Of a stretch of 64,000 nucleotides of DNA, positions 47,000 through 58,120 are shown piece by piece (within the stretch, counting starts at the first letter, position 1; each line of letters opens with the position of its first letter). Origin of the DNA: Diabrotica undecimpunctata (taxonomy: Eukaryota > Arthropoda > Insecta > Coleoptera > Chrysomelidae). Below the pieces are notes generated by a model that did no database searches, was not told the origin of the DNA, and worked only from the letters and a program-made list of their open reading frames with translations. The stretch spans positions 82,717,063 to 82,781,062 of the forward strand of contig NC_092811.1 in NCBI RefSeq assembly GCF_040954645.1, written 5' to 3'. Position numbers and translations under genes: made by a program.

Positions 47000-47298
47000 G
47001 TAATGCTGCATTGGAAAGTCTGGAGCTACCCGATTTAAAAAAAAAATCTATGCAGTAAGCATTTTGACGCAATGCAAAATATTTACCCAGTACTGCTATA
47101 CCAAAAAAATATAGTGAGGTAGAAGAGGAAGGTTCGTTAACGATACCACGCGTTTTTCATACGTATTCATTAGAAAAACAACCATCAACCAGTGCCAATA
47201 CTGTTTCGCATAGTGATAATTCTGAACTTGACGATTTTGTTGATGAGCTTTTTAGATATGCCGTTATTACCATTGGTCAAGACAAAAAGATTTCATAA
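47000..47298 (+). pseudogene. THAP-domain exon 2 and short C-terminus
   Basis: In phase with exon 1 it reads GNAALESLELPDLKKKSM. After a small deletion near 47050 the THAP end follows in a second frame (SKHFDAM, the C-terminal Cys/His region, with the Cys lost), and in a third frame STAIPKKYSEVEEEGSLTIP and a Ser-rich tail to a stop at 47296-47298. The product would be a short THAP-only protein without a catalytic domain, comparable in layout to truncated P-element repressor forms. Confidence 0.65.
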
Positions 47299-47394
47299 TT
47301 ATCACACACTTTAAACAATGTAAATGTTTTATTGTAAACAATTTTGTTTTGTTTTTTTACCTTGAATTATTATTTTGTCAACAAAAAGGCTAAC

Positions 47395-47572
47395 GCAGCA
47401 GTTTAAAATTCTGAAATGAATCTGCGGCTTAGTCTAGAATATGCTGGTATCTGATCGGCCTCTGGTGGAGCAGTACGGCAAGAGATAAGGGCTTGCGGCT
47501 CGGTGATACTCCTCCATAGATCCCTACCGGAAGGGCGTGTGCCGCCTAAATACCGGGTATATATATATATAA
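47395..47572 (+). repeat. GC-rich repeat fragment ending in TA tract
   Basis: About 165 bp much richer in GC than the surroundings (GGCCTCTGGTGGAGCAG, CCCTACCGGAAGGGCG), ending ACCGGGTATATATA. It looks like the 3' end of a retroposed element, but I cannot name it. Confidence 0.4.
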
Positions 47573-48520
47573 TTATTATTTTGTTAATATTGTCTATGGT
47601 GTAGATATCAGAATTTTGATAAGTGTTATCTAACTATTAAAATAACGCGAATTTAATTTTTGCATAAACAGTCAGATCGTGCGAGTTGATTGAAAAAAAC
47701 ATTTTCATTTATGTAAACAGAAATACAAACATGGTGTGTATATTATAAAATACATAAATAAATAAAATAAAGGGTACTATTTATTAAAGTTTTGTTAATT
47801 ATTATTCCTTTTATCCCAACACATAGATTAATTTGTCCCTAAATATGTGGTGACTCTTGTTGTGGCATATCGATCTGTTTATTTGTTTCAAAACCATTAT
47901 CAAAAAACCATACCCATAAATTTACTATATTTTCAAACGTCATTTTAAATATTAAAAGATTGAAAATTTAATTTTCTCAAAACATACATAAAACCATTGT
48001 TTAAAAAGAATTTTTTTTAAACAATGATAAAACTCAAGTCTTGACTAAAAAATAAACCTCCGCATGAGTGTTCTAAGACGATAGCAGTCGAGTCTATTTC
48101 AATTAAATATTTAATCCTTTTCTAACAAATCATATAACCAAATTAAATATCTGGTAAACTAATAAAACTTAAAAAAAAAGGCAGCATTTAACTGCTTCAT
48201 TTAAATAGATTACTAACCGGTTTAGATTTATCAAGTCTCAAAGTAGAAAAACAATTTGAAATATTCGCTCGAAATAGTCAAGTTATCTTTCACAAGACGC
48301 ATACAACGATAATAACAATAAGCATTTTATTAAAGTCTTATATTTTCTTCACAATCTGGCACCCGTGTACGGGTTTGCATTAGTTACCAGACTGGTAGAA
48401 ATATACTCGTATAGAATCCTGCTGAGAATTAAGTTTCTGTTAATAGTTTTTTAAATTTATTACTAGAGGCCGCCATATGACGGCAGAAGAAAAGTCAAAC
48501 GTTTGTTCTATAAGGATTGT
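47573..48520. other. 3' region of P-like element, nothing recognised
   Basis: AT-rich; GCCGTCATATGGCGGC at 48472-48487 is a near-palindrome close to the right end. No transposase motifs. Confidence 0.45.
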
Positions 48521-48544
48521 CTAACTAGTCCTATTTAAACAATG
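48521..48544 (-). repeat. Right terminal inverted repeat of P-like element
   Basis: CTAACTAGTCCTATTTAAAC...ATG, partner of 39367-39390; followed by the target duplication at 48545. Confidence 0.85.
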
Positions 48545-49196
48545 GTACCGTCCTGTTTAATTACTTTTCGATTCATTCGTTTAACTGCCTCAACACTAAA
48601 TTTACAATGCAGATCAACTGGATTTATTTTCCCTTTAACATACCCTTCATCAAACTCATAATCTATATTTCGTATTATGCCAAATTTATGTGTAATAAAT
48701 TTAGGAATATATGCCAACAAATTATATTTCTTTAAATTAACCGATTTTAATAAATTATTTGCCGATTTATAGTGTTTTAATTTAATTCTTAACCTATTAC
48801 GCCCTATCGAATCTATGCAATTAATTTTGGAATCCAATTCTGGATGTTCTTTGAACAAAATATCTCCTATTCTAATTGCGTTTAATTTACCATCAAATTT
48901 ATCTAGACTATTTTCAACATTCACGTAAAAAGGAGCGATATCTACATTATTATAAAAACTTGGAATACGTACTGGTTTTTCGTTTATATCTGTTGTTGTC
49001 TCCGTATGTTTTACGTTAGAATTATTAATTATTGTACTTACATTTGCATTATTGATATTTTCTATTGTTGTTTTGTCTAATACATTACGTTGTGATTCTA
49101 CGTCCATATCCCAAATATTTGGGACATTTATGTCACCTTTGGATGAGGGTTGAGTTCCAATTTGGGGGTTTCACCACCCCCCTGGTTGGCACTCAT
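48545..49196 (-). pseudogene. I-type element ORF1, N-terminal half
   Basis: The likely start is ATG at 49194-49196 (MSANQGGGETPKLELN); a 1-nt frame change near 49135 leads into the long open frame from 49107. It contains DSIGRNRLRIKLKHYKSANN, LLAYIPKFITHKFGIIRN and KFSVEAVKRMNRKVIKQDGT, the conserved RNA-recognition-like core of I-type ORF1. The P-like insertion interrupts it at QDGT, and the rest is at 38985-39367. Bases 49197-49470 are probably its 5' UTR. Confidence 0.85.
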
Positions 49197-49479
49197 ATTA
49201 TACACTCACTGATAATTAAGTTTCTTATAAAAACTACTACACTCGAAATTTTAACAAAATTATTCACAATTGAATACTGTTGTTAATTACTTCGCACTCG
49301 ATAAATCAACTGGTCGATTCAATGATTACGAACGAACTGGCGGTGCGAAGATTAGTATTCTGAGAATTTACTCCAGCTTATTCTTCAAATATACTATATA
49401 CTGGTTTCACTGATATACTTTTAAAATAAATATTTGGTTAAATTTTTAGAAAAATATTATTAATTCAGGAGACGACTTA

Positions 49480-50850
49480 GTTGCTACTTTATCGAGGACC
49501 GGGTCGTATACTTTGTTTATATGCTACATATTTCAAGAACTTGTGCTGAACTGTCTCAATTTTTGATATGTTAATATTATAAGATGGGGACCATACACAA
49601 GAACAATACTCTAGATGGGGTGTGACTAACAAACAATATAGTAATTTAATCGCTTCTATATTCTGAAAGTCTCTAGTGAATCTTTTTATAAAGTCAAGTA
49701 TTTGTAAAGACTTCAGATCACAAACAGATCACAAATTTCGGTAACCTAGTCAACAAGAATGTTCTGTATATTATAATTATATTTAATTTGGTCTCTCAAT
49801 CGTCCAAAAGAAACAGTATGAGACTTGAATGCGTTCAGGGCCATGGCATTCAACACACACCACTCACTCAACCGATCTAGATCGTGTTGAAAATTAACAT
49901 AATTTTCTGTATTATTGATAATTGTGTAGAACTTTAGATCGTCCGAAAAAGAAGAGCTGAACTGTGCTGGAAACAGTGGTGTATATAATTGATGAATATG
50001 TTAAATAACAGGGGTCCCAAATGAGAACCCTGGGGTACTCCTGAATGAACCTTATTCTCACTGGAAACAAAATCCCTGATATGCATCATCTGAACTCGGT
50101 CAATCAAGTATGTTCTCAGCCATCTAAGAAGTGGCCAATCAACACCCATATTTTTAAGTTTGACTATTAAAATATTATGGTTGACCCGATCAAAAGCCTC
50201 GGAGAAATCAGTGTATAGTGCATGTACCCTACAGCCCCTCTCAATGGCCTTTCTCAGGAAGTCCACAAACACTAGTATATTACATTCAGTTGATCTGCTA
50301 TTCCGAAATCCAAATTGTTGTTTTTCAAGTGATGCTTTAAGATAGTCTCATACAAAACATTCAAATATCTTTGGTATTACAATAATTATACTAATGGGTC
50401 TATAATCGTTCACCAATTAATTATCTCCCGCTTTAACAATGGGTGTTGAAAAACAATTTTTCCAGCATTCTGGAAATTCAACCGTATTTAAGGATAGATT
50501 AAAAATGTGAAAAAGAGGTCTGGATAATATAAAACAACAATTTTTGAGAAAGCTGGGAGGCAATCCATCAGGACCAGGACCCTTAATCACATCCAGTTCT
50601 GATGATTTTAAATAAATATCAGATATAATATTGTTGAAACCAGTCAAGTTAGTAAGACCAAGTGAAGGTGAATCACTAGGTATGTCACATATTTGAGTGG
50701 AATAGACTGAAGAAAAATATTCTGCAAAAATATTTACAATATCTGGTCCGTGACTGGATTCAACACCACCATAACTCAACACAGTGGGCAAGGAAGGCTT
50801 TCCCCTTTGTGAATTCACAAAAGACCAAAATCTCCAAATTATTTTGTAGT
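49480..50850 (-). pseudogene. Jockey-type RT, 5'- and 3'-truncated
   Basis: Minus strand: [18 protein letters not shown] and IFAEYFSSVYS (50818 on), GPGPDGLPPSFLKN, FPECWKNCFSTPIVKAGDN; then ALYTDFSEAFDRVNHNILI and HSGVPQGSHLGPLLFNIFIN. The active site lies after a frame change near 49945 with SADDLKFYTI, then LDRLSEWC and the thumb to about 49750 and below. The palm region has a stop-bearing gap at 50275-50415. No endonuclease; RNase H not seen. Confidence 0.8.
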
Positions 50851-51017
50851 GATAAGTCTGTTAAATAAATATGATTTCTGTAGCCTTGCAGCATTTAAAA
50901 TCACCTTGGATATATTAAAACACCGAAGAATATTTTCAATGTATTTCTATTTCCTATGGTACATGTTAAAACACCGAAATATTTTGTCAATCCTTTTGCA
51001 TCGCTGGAATTATAGTA

Positions 51018-51182
<165 letters not shown>

Positions 51183-51300
51183 TAGTCCAAAGTTTTTTGA
51201 CTAGTTTGGAAAAAATACATGTAAATACTTTTTTCTTTTTGGGTGTGGTAGTCAATAAAAAATCGAGCTTTGCTAAGGCGTACTATTTATTCTGAATCCA

Positions 51301-51334
51301 AGCTTTCGGTGGTTTTTTGCCACCTTTATCAAGG
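51301..51334 (+). repeat. TTTCGG stem-loop with TATCAAGG, PLE-like signature
   Basis: GCTTTCGGTGGTTTTTTGCCACC forms a GGTGG/CCACC stem, followed by TTTATCAAGG. Compare 44019 and 63937. Confidence 0.4.
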
Positions 51335-51639
51335 TCTACAAAGAAAATTACTATGTTGTAACAATTTGAATGGTGCAAAAAAGGCTATAAAAAACTATAA
51401 AAAACTTACCCGAATGTAAGATTCGTGGCATAAACAACAACGTTAAATAACATGATAATATTGAAATTGCAACTAAACTTAAAAATGGTACTGTTAAAAA
51501 GACACTTTAAAAATTAATAAATACGTTAAAAGTTAAAAACAAAATGAAGGACGACATGTTAAAACAGTCGTCGTTGCAAGCTTGATTTCAGTCACATTTC
51601 ACGAGCAGAAAGAGAAATAACAATAATTGTCCACCCACT

Positions 51640-51795
51640 TTCTAATCTAACCATTATTCTTAATCTGATGTTTAAGTTTTTTAAAGAGTTTCCAAATAGA
51701 GTAATTTGAGTCATTCGTAGTAGTAACAATTTCAAGAAATTCGTTTAGGTTTGGTTCTCTGTATCCTGATAATTTTCTTTTAAGCAAGCGATTAG
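51640..51795 (-). pseudogene. Short Jockey-type linker fragment
   Basis: RANRLLKRKLSGYREPNLNEF and SIWKLFKKLK on the minus strand match the endonuclease-RT linker of Jockey-type elements. About 50 codons only. Confidence 0.45.
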
Positions 51796-51944
51796 CTCTA
51801 TTAAGTTAAGTTAATGAAATTTCACAAGCTTACAAATGACAGCAATGTTTTATACCTACCAGCATACCTTCGTTTTTCAAAACCATTTATTGGTTCAATT
51901 CATTGCTCATAACTCTACCTAAGAAAACAGCAACAAAAATCTGT

Positions 51945-53065
51945 GCTGATTTTAGCACCATCAGTTTGTTTGCCATTTATTGAATATTTTTCCAAAGGCA
52001 ACACATGATTGTATCTATAATAAATACGAAGAATACCGTAGTGGCACACAGTATGGTTTCCGTAACGGGTTTGGAACGAGAGAGGCATTGTATGGGATAA
52101 AAGTACTTGCCCAAAGATGTCGCGATATACCTGTAGATAGGTACTGTTATTTTATTGATTTCCAAAAGGCGATTAATTGTATTAAGCAATCTATATTGAA
52201 AGAAGGTTTAAGAGACATGGGCAGAGACGTTCGCATAATTGCAAATTTGTATTGGAACCAAATAACATCAGTTTTAGTACACGGTTTGGAATCACAGGCT
52301 CTTAATATTAAAAGAGGAGTACGACAGGGATGCCCCTTGTTTCCGCTGCTTTTTAACGTTTACTCCGAAAAAAATGTTAAGAAATGAATTTTCTGAAAAG
52401 CAAGAAGGAATAATGAACGGTGAAGTCATCAATAATTTGCTATATATGTGGACAACACAGTACTCCTAGTAGCTTCTACTAGATCTAAAAATATTACTTG
52501 ACAGTGTCGTTAAGAGATGTAAGGAAGCTAGTCTGCATCCAAACATACGGAACACCAAAACACTCGTAATAAGAAAACAACAGAATTAAATACCTCTATA
52601 TATGTAAATAGTGCCAAACTTGAGCAAGATGATGAAATTGTTTACCTTGAGTATCAGTTAAATTGTATCGCAGCGAGTCACAGTAAAATTAGATTCTAAA
52701 TTGAGCAGGCCAGAGGCGCTTTTAGAAGGACTCCGAGGTATTATGTAACAGTGACCTAAAATTGGCACCTACCATCCGCCTACTTCGCAGCTACGTGCTT
52801 TTGGTTTTACTTTATGGTGTCGAGTCTTGGACTGTGAATAAAGGTGGTGCTATAGAAGAATTTTAAAAGTTTCTTGTGTGGAGAAGATTCGAAACTCCAC
52901 AATACTAGAACGTCTCAGTAAGAGTACTGAGGTTATAAAAGGTATCAAGAAGAAATTGCTGGAGAACTTGGAACATGTAATGAGAGGCTCTAAATATAGG
53001 TTGCTACCAAGTATTATGCAGGAAGAAATAGCAGGCAACGTCAGTCCAGGACGAAGAAAGATGTT
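51945..53065 (+). pseudogene. RTE-like RT and tail, same family as 28640-30600
   Basis: 51980-52370 reads the RT palm: GTQYGFRNGFGTREAL, YCYFIDFQKAI with the first catalytic Asp, SQALNIKRGVRQGCPL. The active-site box near 52441-52452 is YVDN instead of YADD, so the second Asp of the pair is lost. Stops and frame changes follow (52480-52870). The tail has EKIRNSTILERLSKSTEVI and HVMRGSKYRLLPSIM, nearly the same as 28975-28763. 5'-truncated; the 3' end stops before the tail repeat, near 53065. Confidence 0.8.
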
Positions 53066-54669
53066 GTTCCGTTTCGCATCTATGTTTGTTTTAAACTTAT
53101 TTGTCACAGTGATAATATATTCATTTTTCATCTCTATTCAAACATACGCGCCACTGGCTGGAGCGCTTTGTGTTTTTGCCCGTTGAGGTAGAAGCCAGCT
53201 TTTAGCGCGAACAACTTCACTTCACCATCAACACGAGACCAAGTCGGTCGATATTTTGTATAGTCGGCTTTTTAATTATTGTAATTTATAAAATACGTAA
53301 TAAAAGTGGTTTAACCCTTACAGTTATTCTTCAGATTTCATGGTTAAAAACTTGCTAGATTTTTATGGTGATGACACAAGCATGCTATTTAGGGCGACAG
53401 TAAGTAAAATGATAGTAGCCAACGTATTGAAAAGACACCGTACAAGAAGAAGAAGAAGGTATGATAATGAGGATGATTAACATTGGTATAACCCAATGAA
53501 AAAGATATGTAAAGTAAGTAATGATTAAAGAAGAAATATGAGAACGTATATAGATAAACACAAATTTAACGATCGTGATGGATCTTATCACAGTCCTACA
53601 TTTATCTGAACTATTATATTTTTTAAAAATAAACCACAATTATAATTAAAAATACTTTATATTGAAATTTTTCATTTTGAATTTTGGTTTTTAATTACAA
53701 TCGGTGTTTATCCCCATTAAGTTTAGTTAAAATGCGACAAGAAAATAGAAAAAATTATACTGCTGTTACTAAAAGAGTCGCGTTGTGTTAAAAAAATAAC
53801 AAAGTAGGTAATTTTTTTAATGTGTGGTTTTTAAATAAAAATGATTAGTTAAAATATAATAAAGTTGAGTTAAAAATAGCCTTAAATAAATAATTTTGTT
53901 AAAATTAATTTAAATGTTACTATATTTTTATACCCGTATTTTTCGAATCAGGTATAAGCACATCCGGTGGGAGTTTATAAAAGAAATAAATTTTGAAGTG
54001 TGCGTCAACAAAAATAATAAAAATGTTCTAAATATCGACAGCGACTATTATTTTTCCCTTACGTTGAGTTCTCTCAAATCACTTTTGGGAAGCAAGGGAA
54101 TCAACTTGGGAAAATGTAATATGATTGGCACGTTGTAGAATGCGGGTAAATACCTGATAGTTTTACAAATATTACAAAGTAGCGTGGAATTTTAGCGTGG
54201 GTTTTACGTATTTTGAACAAACCTAATAATATGTAGGTATGCCACAAGTGTGGAATAGCTACGAGAATCTACAATTACAGAAATCAAATATTATCCTAAA
54301 TGTGTTTTAAAATACACACTTAAATTAGTATTTATATTAGATTAAACACAACATTAGTATTGCCAAAATATTGGTTGATTTTTATTCTCGAATAAAAACT
54401 ATGAGAATACAACTTATAAAATTATTTATTTATTGTCTTGACAAATATCTGTATAATTAGTGTACGTTTTTTTAATTGCGTATTTACTTATTTATTTATT
54501 TACTAGCAAGTCGAATTCTATAAATAAGAGAATACATTTCTTACAATAGACTAGAAATACAAGTAATCACAAAATAACAATGCCAGAACTATATTAAATT
54601 AAATTAAAGTAAAATAATAAACAAGACACAAAACGTTTAGACATTACTAAATATAATTATCTAAATAAC
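53066..54669. other. No element recognised
   Basis: AT-rich apart from a slightly GC-richer patch at 53145-53250. 53440-53460 holds an (AGA)n run that may be a retroposon tail, and 54490-54510 a (TTTA)n run. No coding trace. Confidence 0.45.
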
Positions 54670-54682
54670 CTTATGTTAAATT

Positions 54683-55641
54683 ATGTTAAACCCCAAGAAG
54701 TGCCAGCTATTTCAAGGAAAAGTCAATTATCTGGGTCATATAGTCAGTAAAGAAGGAGTGGCCGTGGATAAGGGAAAAATCGATTTCATTAAGGAATGGC
54801 CAGTACCAATGGACAAACATAAAGTAAGAAGTTATCTTGGACTATGTACTTACTACCGGACGTTTATTAAGAAAATTGCAGATATCGCTAACCATTAACG
54901 CGACTTATAGAGGAAGCAAGAGACTACCGCTGGGATATAGACTGCCAAAATGCTTTTGAGACCTTAAAAAAGCATTTAATCACAGCACCAATTTTAGGGT
55001 ATCCGCTGCCAGAAGGAGAGTTCATCTTAGATACAGATGCAAGTAATGTGGGAATTGGAGGAGTGCTGTCTCAGATTCAAGGAGGACAGGAATGAGTCCT
55101 TGGATATTTTAGTAAAGTTCTTTCAAAACCTGATCGGAATTATTGCGTCACGAGAAGAGAACTTCTAGCAGTAGTGAAATCAGTAGAGCACTTTTACCAA
55201 TACCTCTACGGAAGGAAGTTTTTAATCCGAACCGACCATGCCGGCCTTAAGTGGTTGATGCAGTTTAAGAATCCAGAGGGTCAGATAGCCAGATGGATCG
55301 AACGACTCCAAGAATACGATTTCAAGATTGAGCACTGGGCCGGAGTTAGCCACAGAAACGCTGATTCTCTTTCCAGAAGGCCATGCCCAGCAGAGTGTTC
55401 CCACTGCAACAAAACGGAATCCAAGGAAGAAGCAGTGCTAAGAACAACGATGGTCAACGATGACTGGACGCCTTCTAAGATCAGGGAAGAACAAGAAAGA
55501 GATCCAGTTATACAGAAAATTCAAAAATGGAAAGAGGAAAACCGTCGACCACCTTGGCAAGAAATATCAAACCCATGCTCAGTAGTTAAGACGTATTGGG
55601 CCCAGTGGGACTCATTTATCATGGAAGATAGCTTGCTCAAA
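54683..55641 (+). pseudogene. RT thumb and RNase H of Ty3/gypsy pol
   Basis: NYLGHIVSKEGVAVDKGKI and SYLGLCTYYRTFIKK mark the RT end; TAA at 54896-54898. RNase H follows with LDTDASNVGIGGVLSQ (first Asp), a TGA at 55096-55098, then RRELLAVVKSVEHFYQYL (Glu) and LIRTDHAGLKWLMQF (Asp), and ADSLSRRPC. The linker to integrase runs to a TGA at 55642-55644. The catalytic residues of RNase H are all present despite the stops. Confidence 0.88.
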
Positions 55642-55644
55642 TGA

Positions 55645-56652
55645 GTCCTGGAAAATGATGATGGTTCAGAGAAGAGAAGACAGTTGGTGATCTTAAAGAG
55701 CAGAATATCCGAAGTACTTCGTCAGTTACACGACAGTCCATCAGGAGGGCATTTTGGTGTAAAGAAAACCTTTCAGCGAATTCGGGAACGGTTTTATTGG
55801 ATGAACAGTTCCGACGACGTAAAAGACTGGTGTAAGAAATGTACTATTTGTGCTACGAGTAACGGGCCTTACCGAAAAAGGAGAGCTCCTATGAGACAAT
55901 ATAATGTTGAAAGCCCGTTTAAAAGAATAGCTTTGGACATCGCTCGACCATTTCCAGAAAGTGAAAATGGAGGCAAGTACATGTTGGTAGTAATGGATTA
56001 CTTCACTAAGTGGGTCGAGATTTACGCACTTCCAGACCAGAAGGCCGCCATCGTTGCAGATAAGTTGATCAAAGAATATATTAGCCGATTTGGAGTGCCT
56101 TTGGAGATCCATAGTGACCAAGGCAGGAACTTCGAAAGTGATCTACTCCAAGGAATATGTAATAGACTAGGCATGAAGAAAACAAGAACTACCGCGTATC
56201 ATACGCAATCGGATGGTATGGTAGAACGAATGAATAGGACAGTTGGCAAGTATTTGACAAAGATGGTGTCCGATCATCAGCGAGACTGGGACCAATATCT
56301 TCCGTTCTTCACAATGGCCTACAGATCTGCTGCTAACGAATTAACAGGCCAGACACCAGCCAGAGTCCTATTCGGACGCGAAATGCGACTACCTTGTGAT
56401 CTAGAGTTTGGGTGTCGACCTGGAGAAGATATAGCAGGTGAAGATTATGTGATCGAATTACGAAGAAGAATGGACGATGTACATGAGTTGGTCCGTTCCC
56501 ACCTTCAGATCGCTAGCGACCGAATGAAGAAACGGTACGATACACAAGCCGAAAAGGGTTGCTTAAAGAAGAACGACAAAGTCTGGCTCTATAATCCCAA
56601 GAAGCGAAAAGGTTGTTCTCCCAAATTGCAGCAGTTTTGGGAAGGTCCATAG
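55645..56652 (+). pseudogene. Integrase of Ty3/gypsy pol
   Basis: The HHCC module is GGHFGVKKTF to CKKCTICATS. The core has LDIARPFPES, IHSDQGRNFES and DGMVERMNRTVG, giving all three acidic residues. The C-terminal SH3-like region VWLYNPKKRKGCSPKLQQFWEGP ends in TAG at 56650-56652. The frame does not shift there: the same frame continues in the macrodomain-like segment. Confidence 0.9.
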
Positions 56653-56973
56653 GGACCAAGGAAAGCCTTGAAACTCCAAGATGCATCACGTTACCTTTTC
56701 TACCTGGTAACAAAAGACACTGCCCGTGACCAACCTACCTACCGAGATGTATGGGAAGCCTTACTTCAATTGAGAGAGCACGTACTAGAGTCCGACGTGC
56801 AAAAGTTAGCCATGCCAAAGTTAGAGTGCCGCCAATTAGATTGGAGGGTTATCCGAAGTATGGTGGAGGAGATCTTTAAAGACACCGAAGTCAAGTTCCA
56901 GTCCCGACAAGGTTCCAGGAGGAACCATCTTTTAAGAGGGGGGCAATGTTACGATAAATATTATGGCGTATAA
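56653..56973 (+). pseudogene. TARG1/OARD1-like macrodomain, C-terminal half, in the pol frame of a gypsy element
   Basis: After the integrase stop the same frame reads RYLFYLVTKDTARDQPTY, ALLQLREHVLESDV, KLAMPKLECRQLDW and SMVEEIFKDTEVKF. The spacing and residues ([YF]YL[IV]TK, PTY, MP, C, W, EE[VI]F) match the last 70 residues of TARG1/OARD1 macrodomains, which remove ADP-ribose from proteins. The N-terminal half (with the catalytic Lys) is missing, and the GLD-x-L loop holding the catalytic Asp is shortened to a QLDW context, so no activity is expected. The frame closes at 56971-56973 inside the LTR. Identification is by motif reading from memory; I consider it likely. Confidence 0.7.
56935..56944 (+). 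other. Polypurine tract of Ty3/gypsy element
   Basis: AGAGGGGGGC directly before the 3' LTR. Confidence 0.75.
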
Positions 56974-57391
56974 AACTGTAAATATATTATGACTAATTCT
57001 TTTCTATTCTAGTTATTTCGGCGCTCAGTTGAAAGACCTGTTTACCCGAATTCTGATGAGTTACCCACGAATTGAAATTTTCAAAAGCAGGCCGAATAAT
57101 ACCAGTATGAGCGTCCTTCTGGGCTCTTCGATGGGGAATCGCGGCGATTCCGGAACTAACGGCATTTTATATTTAAAGAGGAATTTTGTCGTAAACAGAA
57201 CAGTTAGTTTTTGAACATCGCGTCGAGTTTTTAAAATGTAACGCACGTAGATAAATTATATAATTATTAAGTGTAAAATAAATTAGTTATATTGTACTAA
57301 TAAAGACTTTAAATAAACTTTTAAGTGTTATAAGTGTAGAACCTTCGATAATAAATAAAAAACAATAAATTAGATTAATAAAAACATCACA
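56947..57391 (+). repeat. 3' LTR of Ty3/gypsy element
   Basis: Starts TGTTACGATAAATATT after the polypurine tract and ends near ACATCACA. The right boundary is inferred from the CA end and from the DUF7869-type sequence that begins there. Resembles the solo LTR at 7302-7744 in start, length and layout. Confidence 0.75.
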
Positions 57392-57860
57392 ATATATTTT
57401 TGTGTGAAAACTTTTCCTTAAACAAAAAGTACATTTTGGTGATGTTTAGTTCTTCAGGTAGATAGGTTTTAGCAGTTTTTGAATTGGTATAATGGCTTGT
57501 TCTGCCTTAAGAAAATATGTGTTTACACACGTCGTCAAGTATAAAGTTTGAAATTTTGTGTGGCCTATTTTTACATAAACCTCTTTTATCTTTTGCTGAT
57601 CTACCAAAACATTTAAATGACCTTTGAAATTAAATTACCAGAAACTCCCAGACATTCCGACCAGAAATTCCATGCAATGCGAGAAAAGCTTTGTAGCAGA
57701 CCTGGATATCTAACAGTGTTTGGTCGTCACTTACACTACACCCTACTCTAAACGTATATGAGTCGTCATTGAATTTTTGTATGTCAGACTCTGGATTTTT
57801 TGCTCGGCGTCTCTTTACGATTGTCTGGTTTTGGTTTTCTCTTCCATTTCACCGTTATAA
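57385..57860 (-). pseudogene. DUF7869-type protein, N-terminal fragment
   Basis: Minus-strand frames read TIVKRRRAKNPESD, TLLDIQVCYKAFLALHGISG, RPHKISNFILDDVCKHIFS, GRTSHYTNSKTAKTYLPEEL and NITKMYFLFKEKF. This is the N-terminal portion that precedes the Cys box and DLQ motif in the family seen at 4666-6117, so the two fragments complement each other. It is broken by two stops and cut at the Ty3/gypsy LTR, which may have inserted into it. Confidence 0.6.
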
Positions 57861-58120
57861 TAAAACTTAATAATTGTTAAGTACAATATGGACCTTAATG
57901 TTTTAGTCTAAATTTTTGTCAAAATTACGTGTACCGTTTCGATTGCGAAGCATTTCTGTACGAAGCATAAACATCAAAAGTTGACCGACGCGATGACCAA
58001 TATACTGCAGGCAATTACCGAGAATATTGAAACTTTATCATTCTTCGCGCCGACGCCAGGAACCTCACCGTTATTTCCGCACAGAGAGTTGATTATTTTG
58101 TAGATATCTCGAGAGTCTAG
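57861..58120. other. Nothing recognised
   Basis: Short stretch between the DUF7869-type fragment and the PIF/Harbinger end; no feature seen. Confidence 0.4.

Larger units (their letters stand above)
39367..48544 (+). mobile_element. P-superfamily-like DNA transposon, 9.2 kb, carrying a THAP gene and nested elements
   Basis: The ends are 24-bp inverted repeats: 39367-39390 starts CATTGTTTAAATAG and 48521-48544 is its reverse complement with one mismatch. The target duplication is 7 bp (GTACCGT), or 8 bp if the left terminal C is counted twice. The insertion splits an I-type ORF1 cleanly. Inside are two THAP exons (40005-40127 and 47000-47298). CA..TG ends, a 7-8 bp duplication and an N-terminal THAP finger together point to the P superfamily. 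The transposase catalytic region was not found, so the element is non-autonomous. Most of its length is an intron containing later insertions. Confidence 0.75.
54670..57391 (+). mobile_element. Ty3/gypsy element, 5'-truncated, with macrodomain-like segment and 3' LTR
   Basis: Begins inside RT (near 54683), continues with RNase H, integrase and an in-frame macrodomain-like segment, a polypurine tract (56935-56944) and a 445-bp 3' LTR (56947-57391). The 5' LTR, gag, protease and RT palm are missing. Four in-frame stops make it inactive. Confidence 0.88.

Noticed and set aside
40005..47298. A host THAP gene
   Set aside because: The exons lie between inverted ends with a target duplication inside another element's ORF1; a transposon gene explains all of this. 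Not fully excluded.
39360..48552. Two unrelated I-type ORF1 fragments at 38985 and 48545
   Set aside because: They overlap exactly by the duplicated GTACCGTC and join in frame, so one interrupted ORF1 is the better reading.
53914..54138. 74-codon open frame
   Set aside because: No recognisable motif and no neighbouring element of the same strand.
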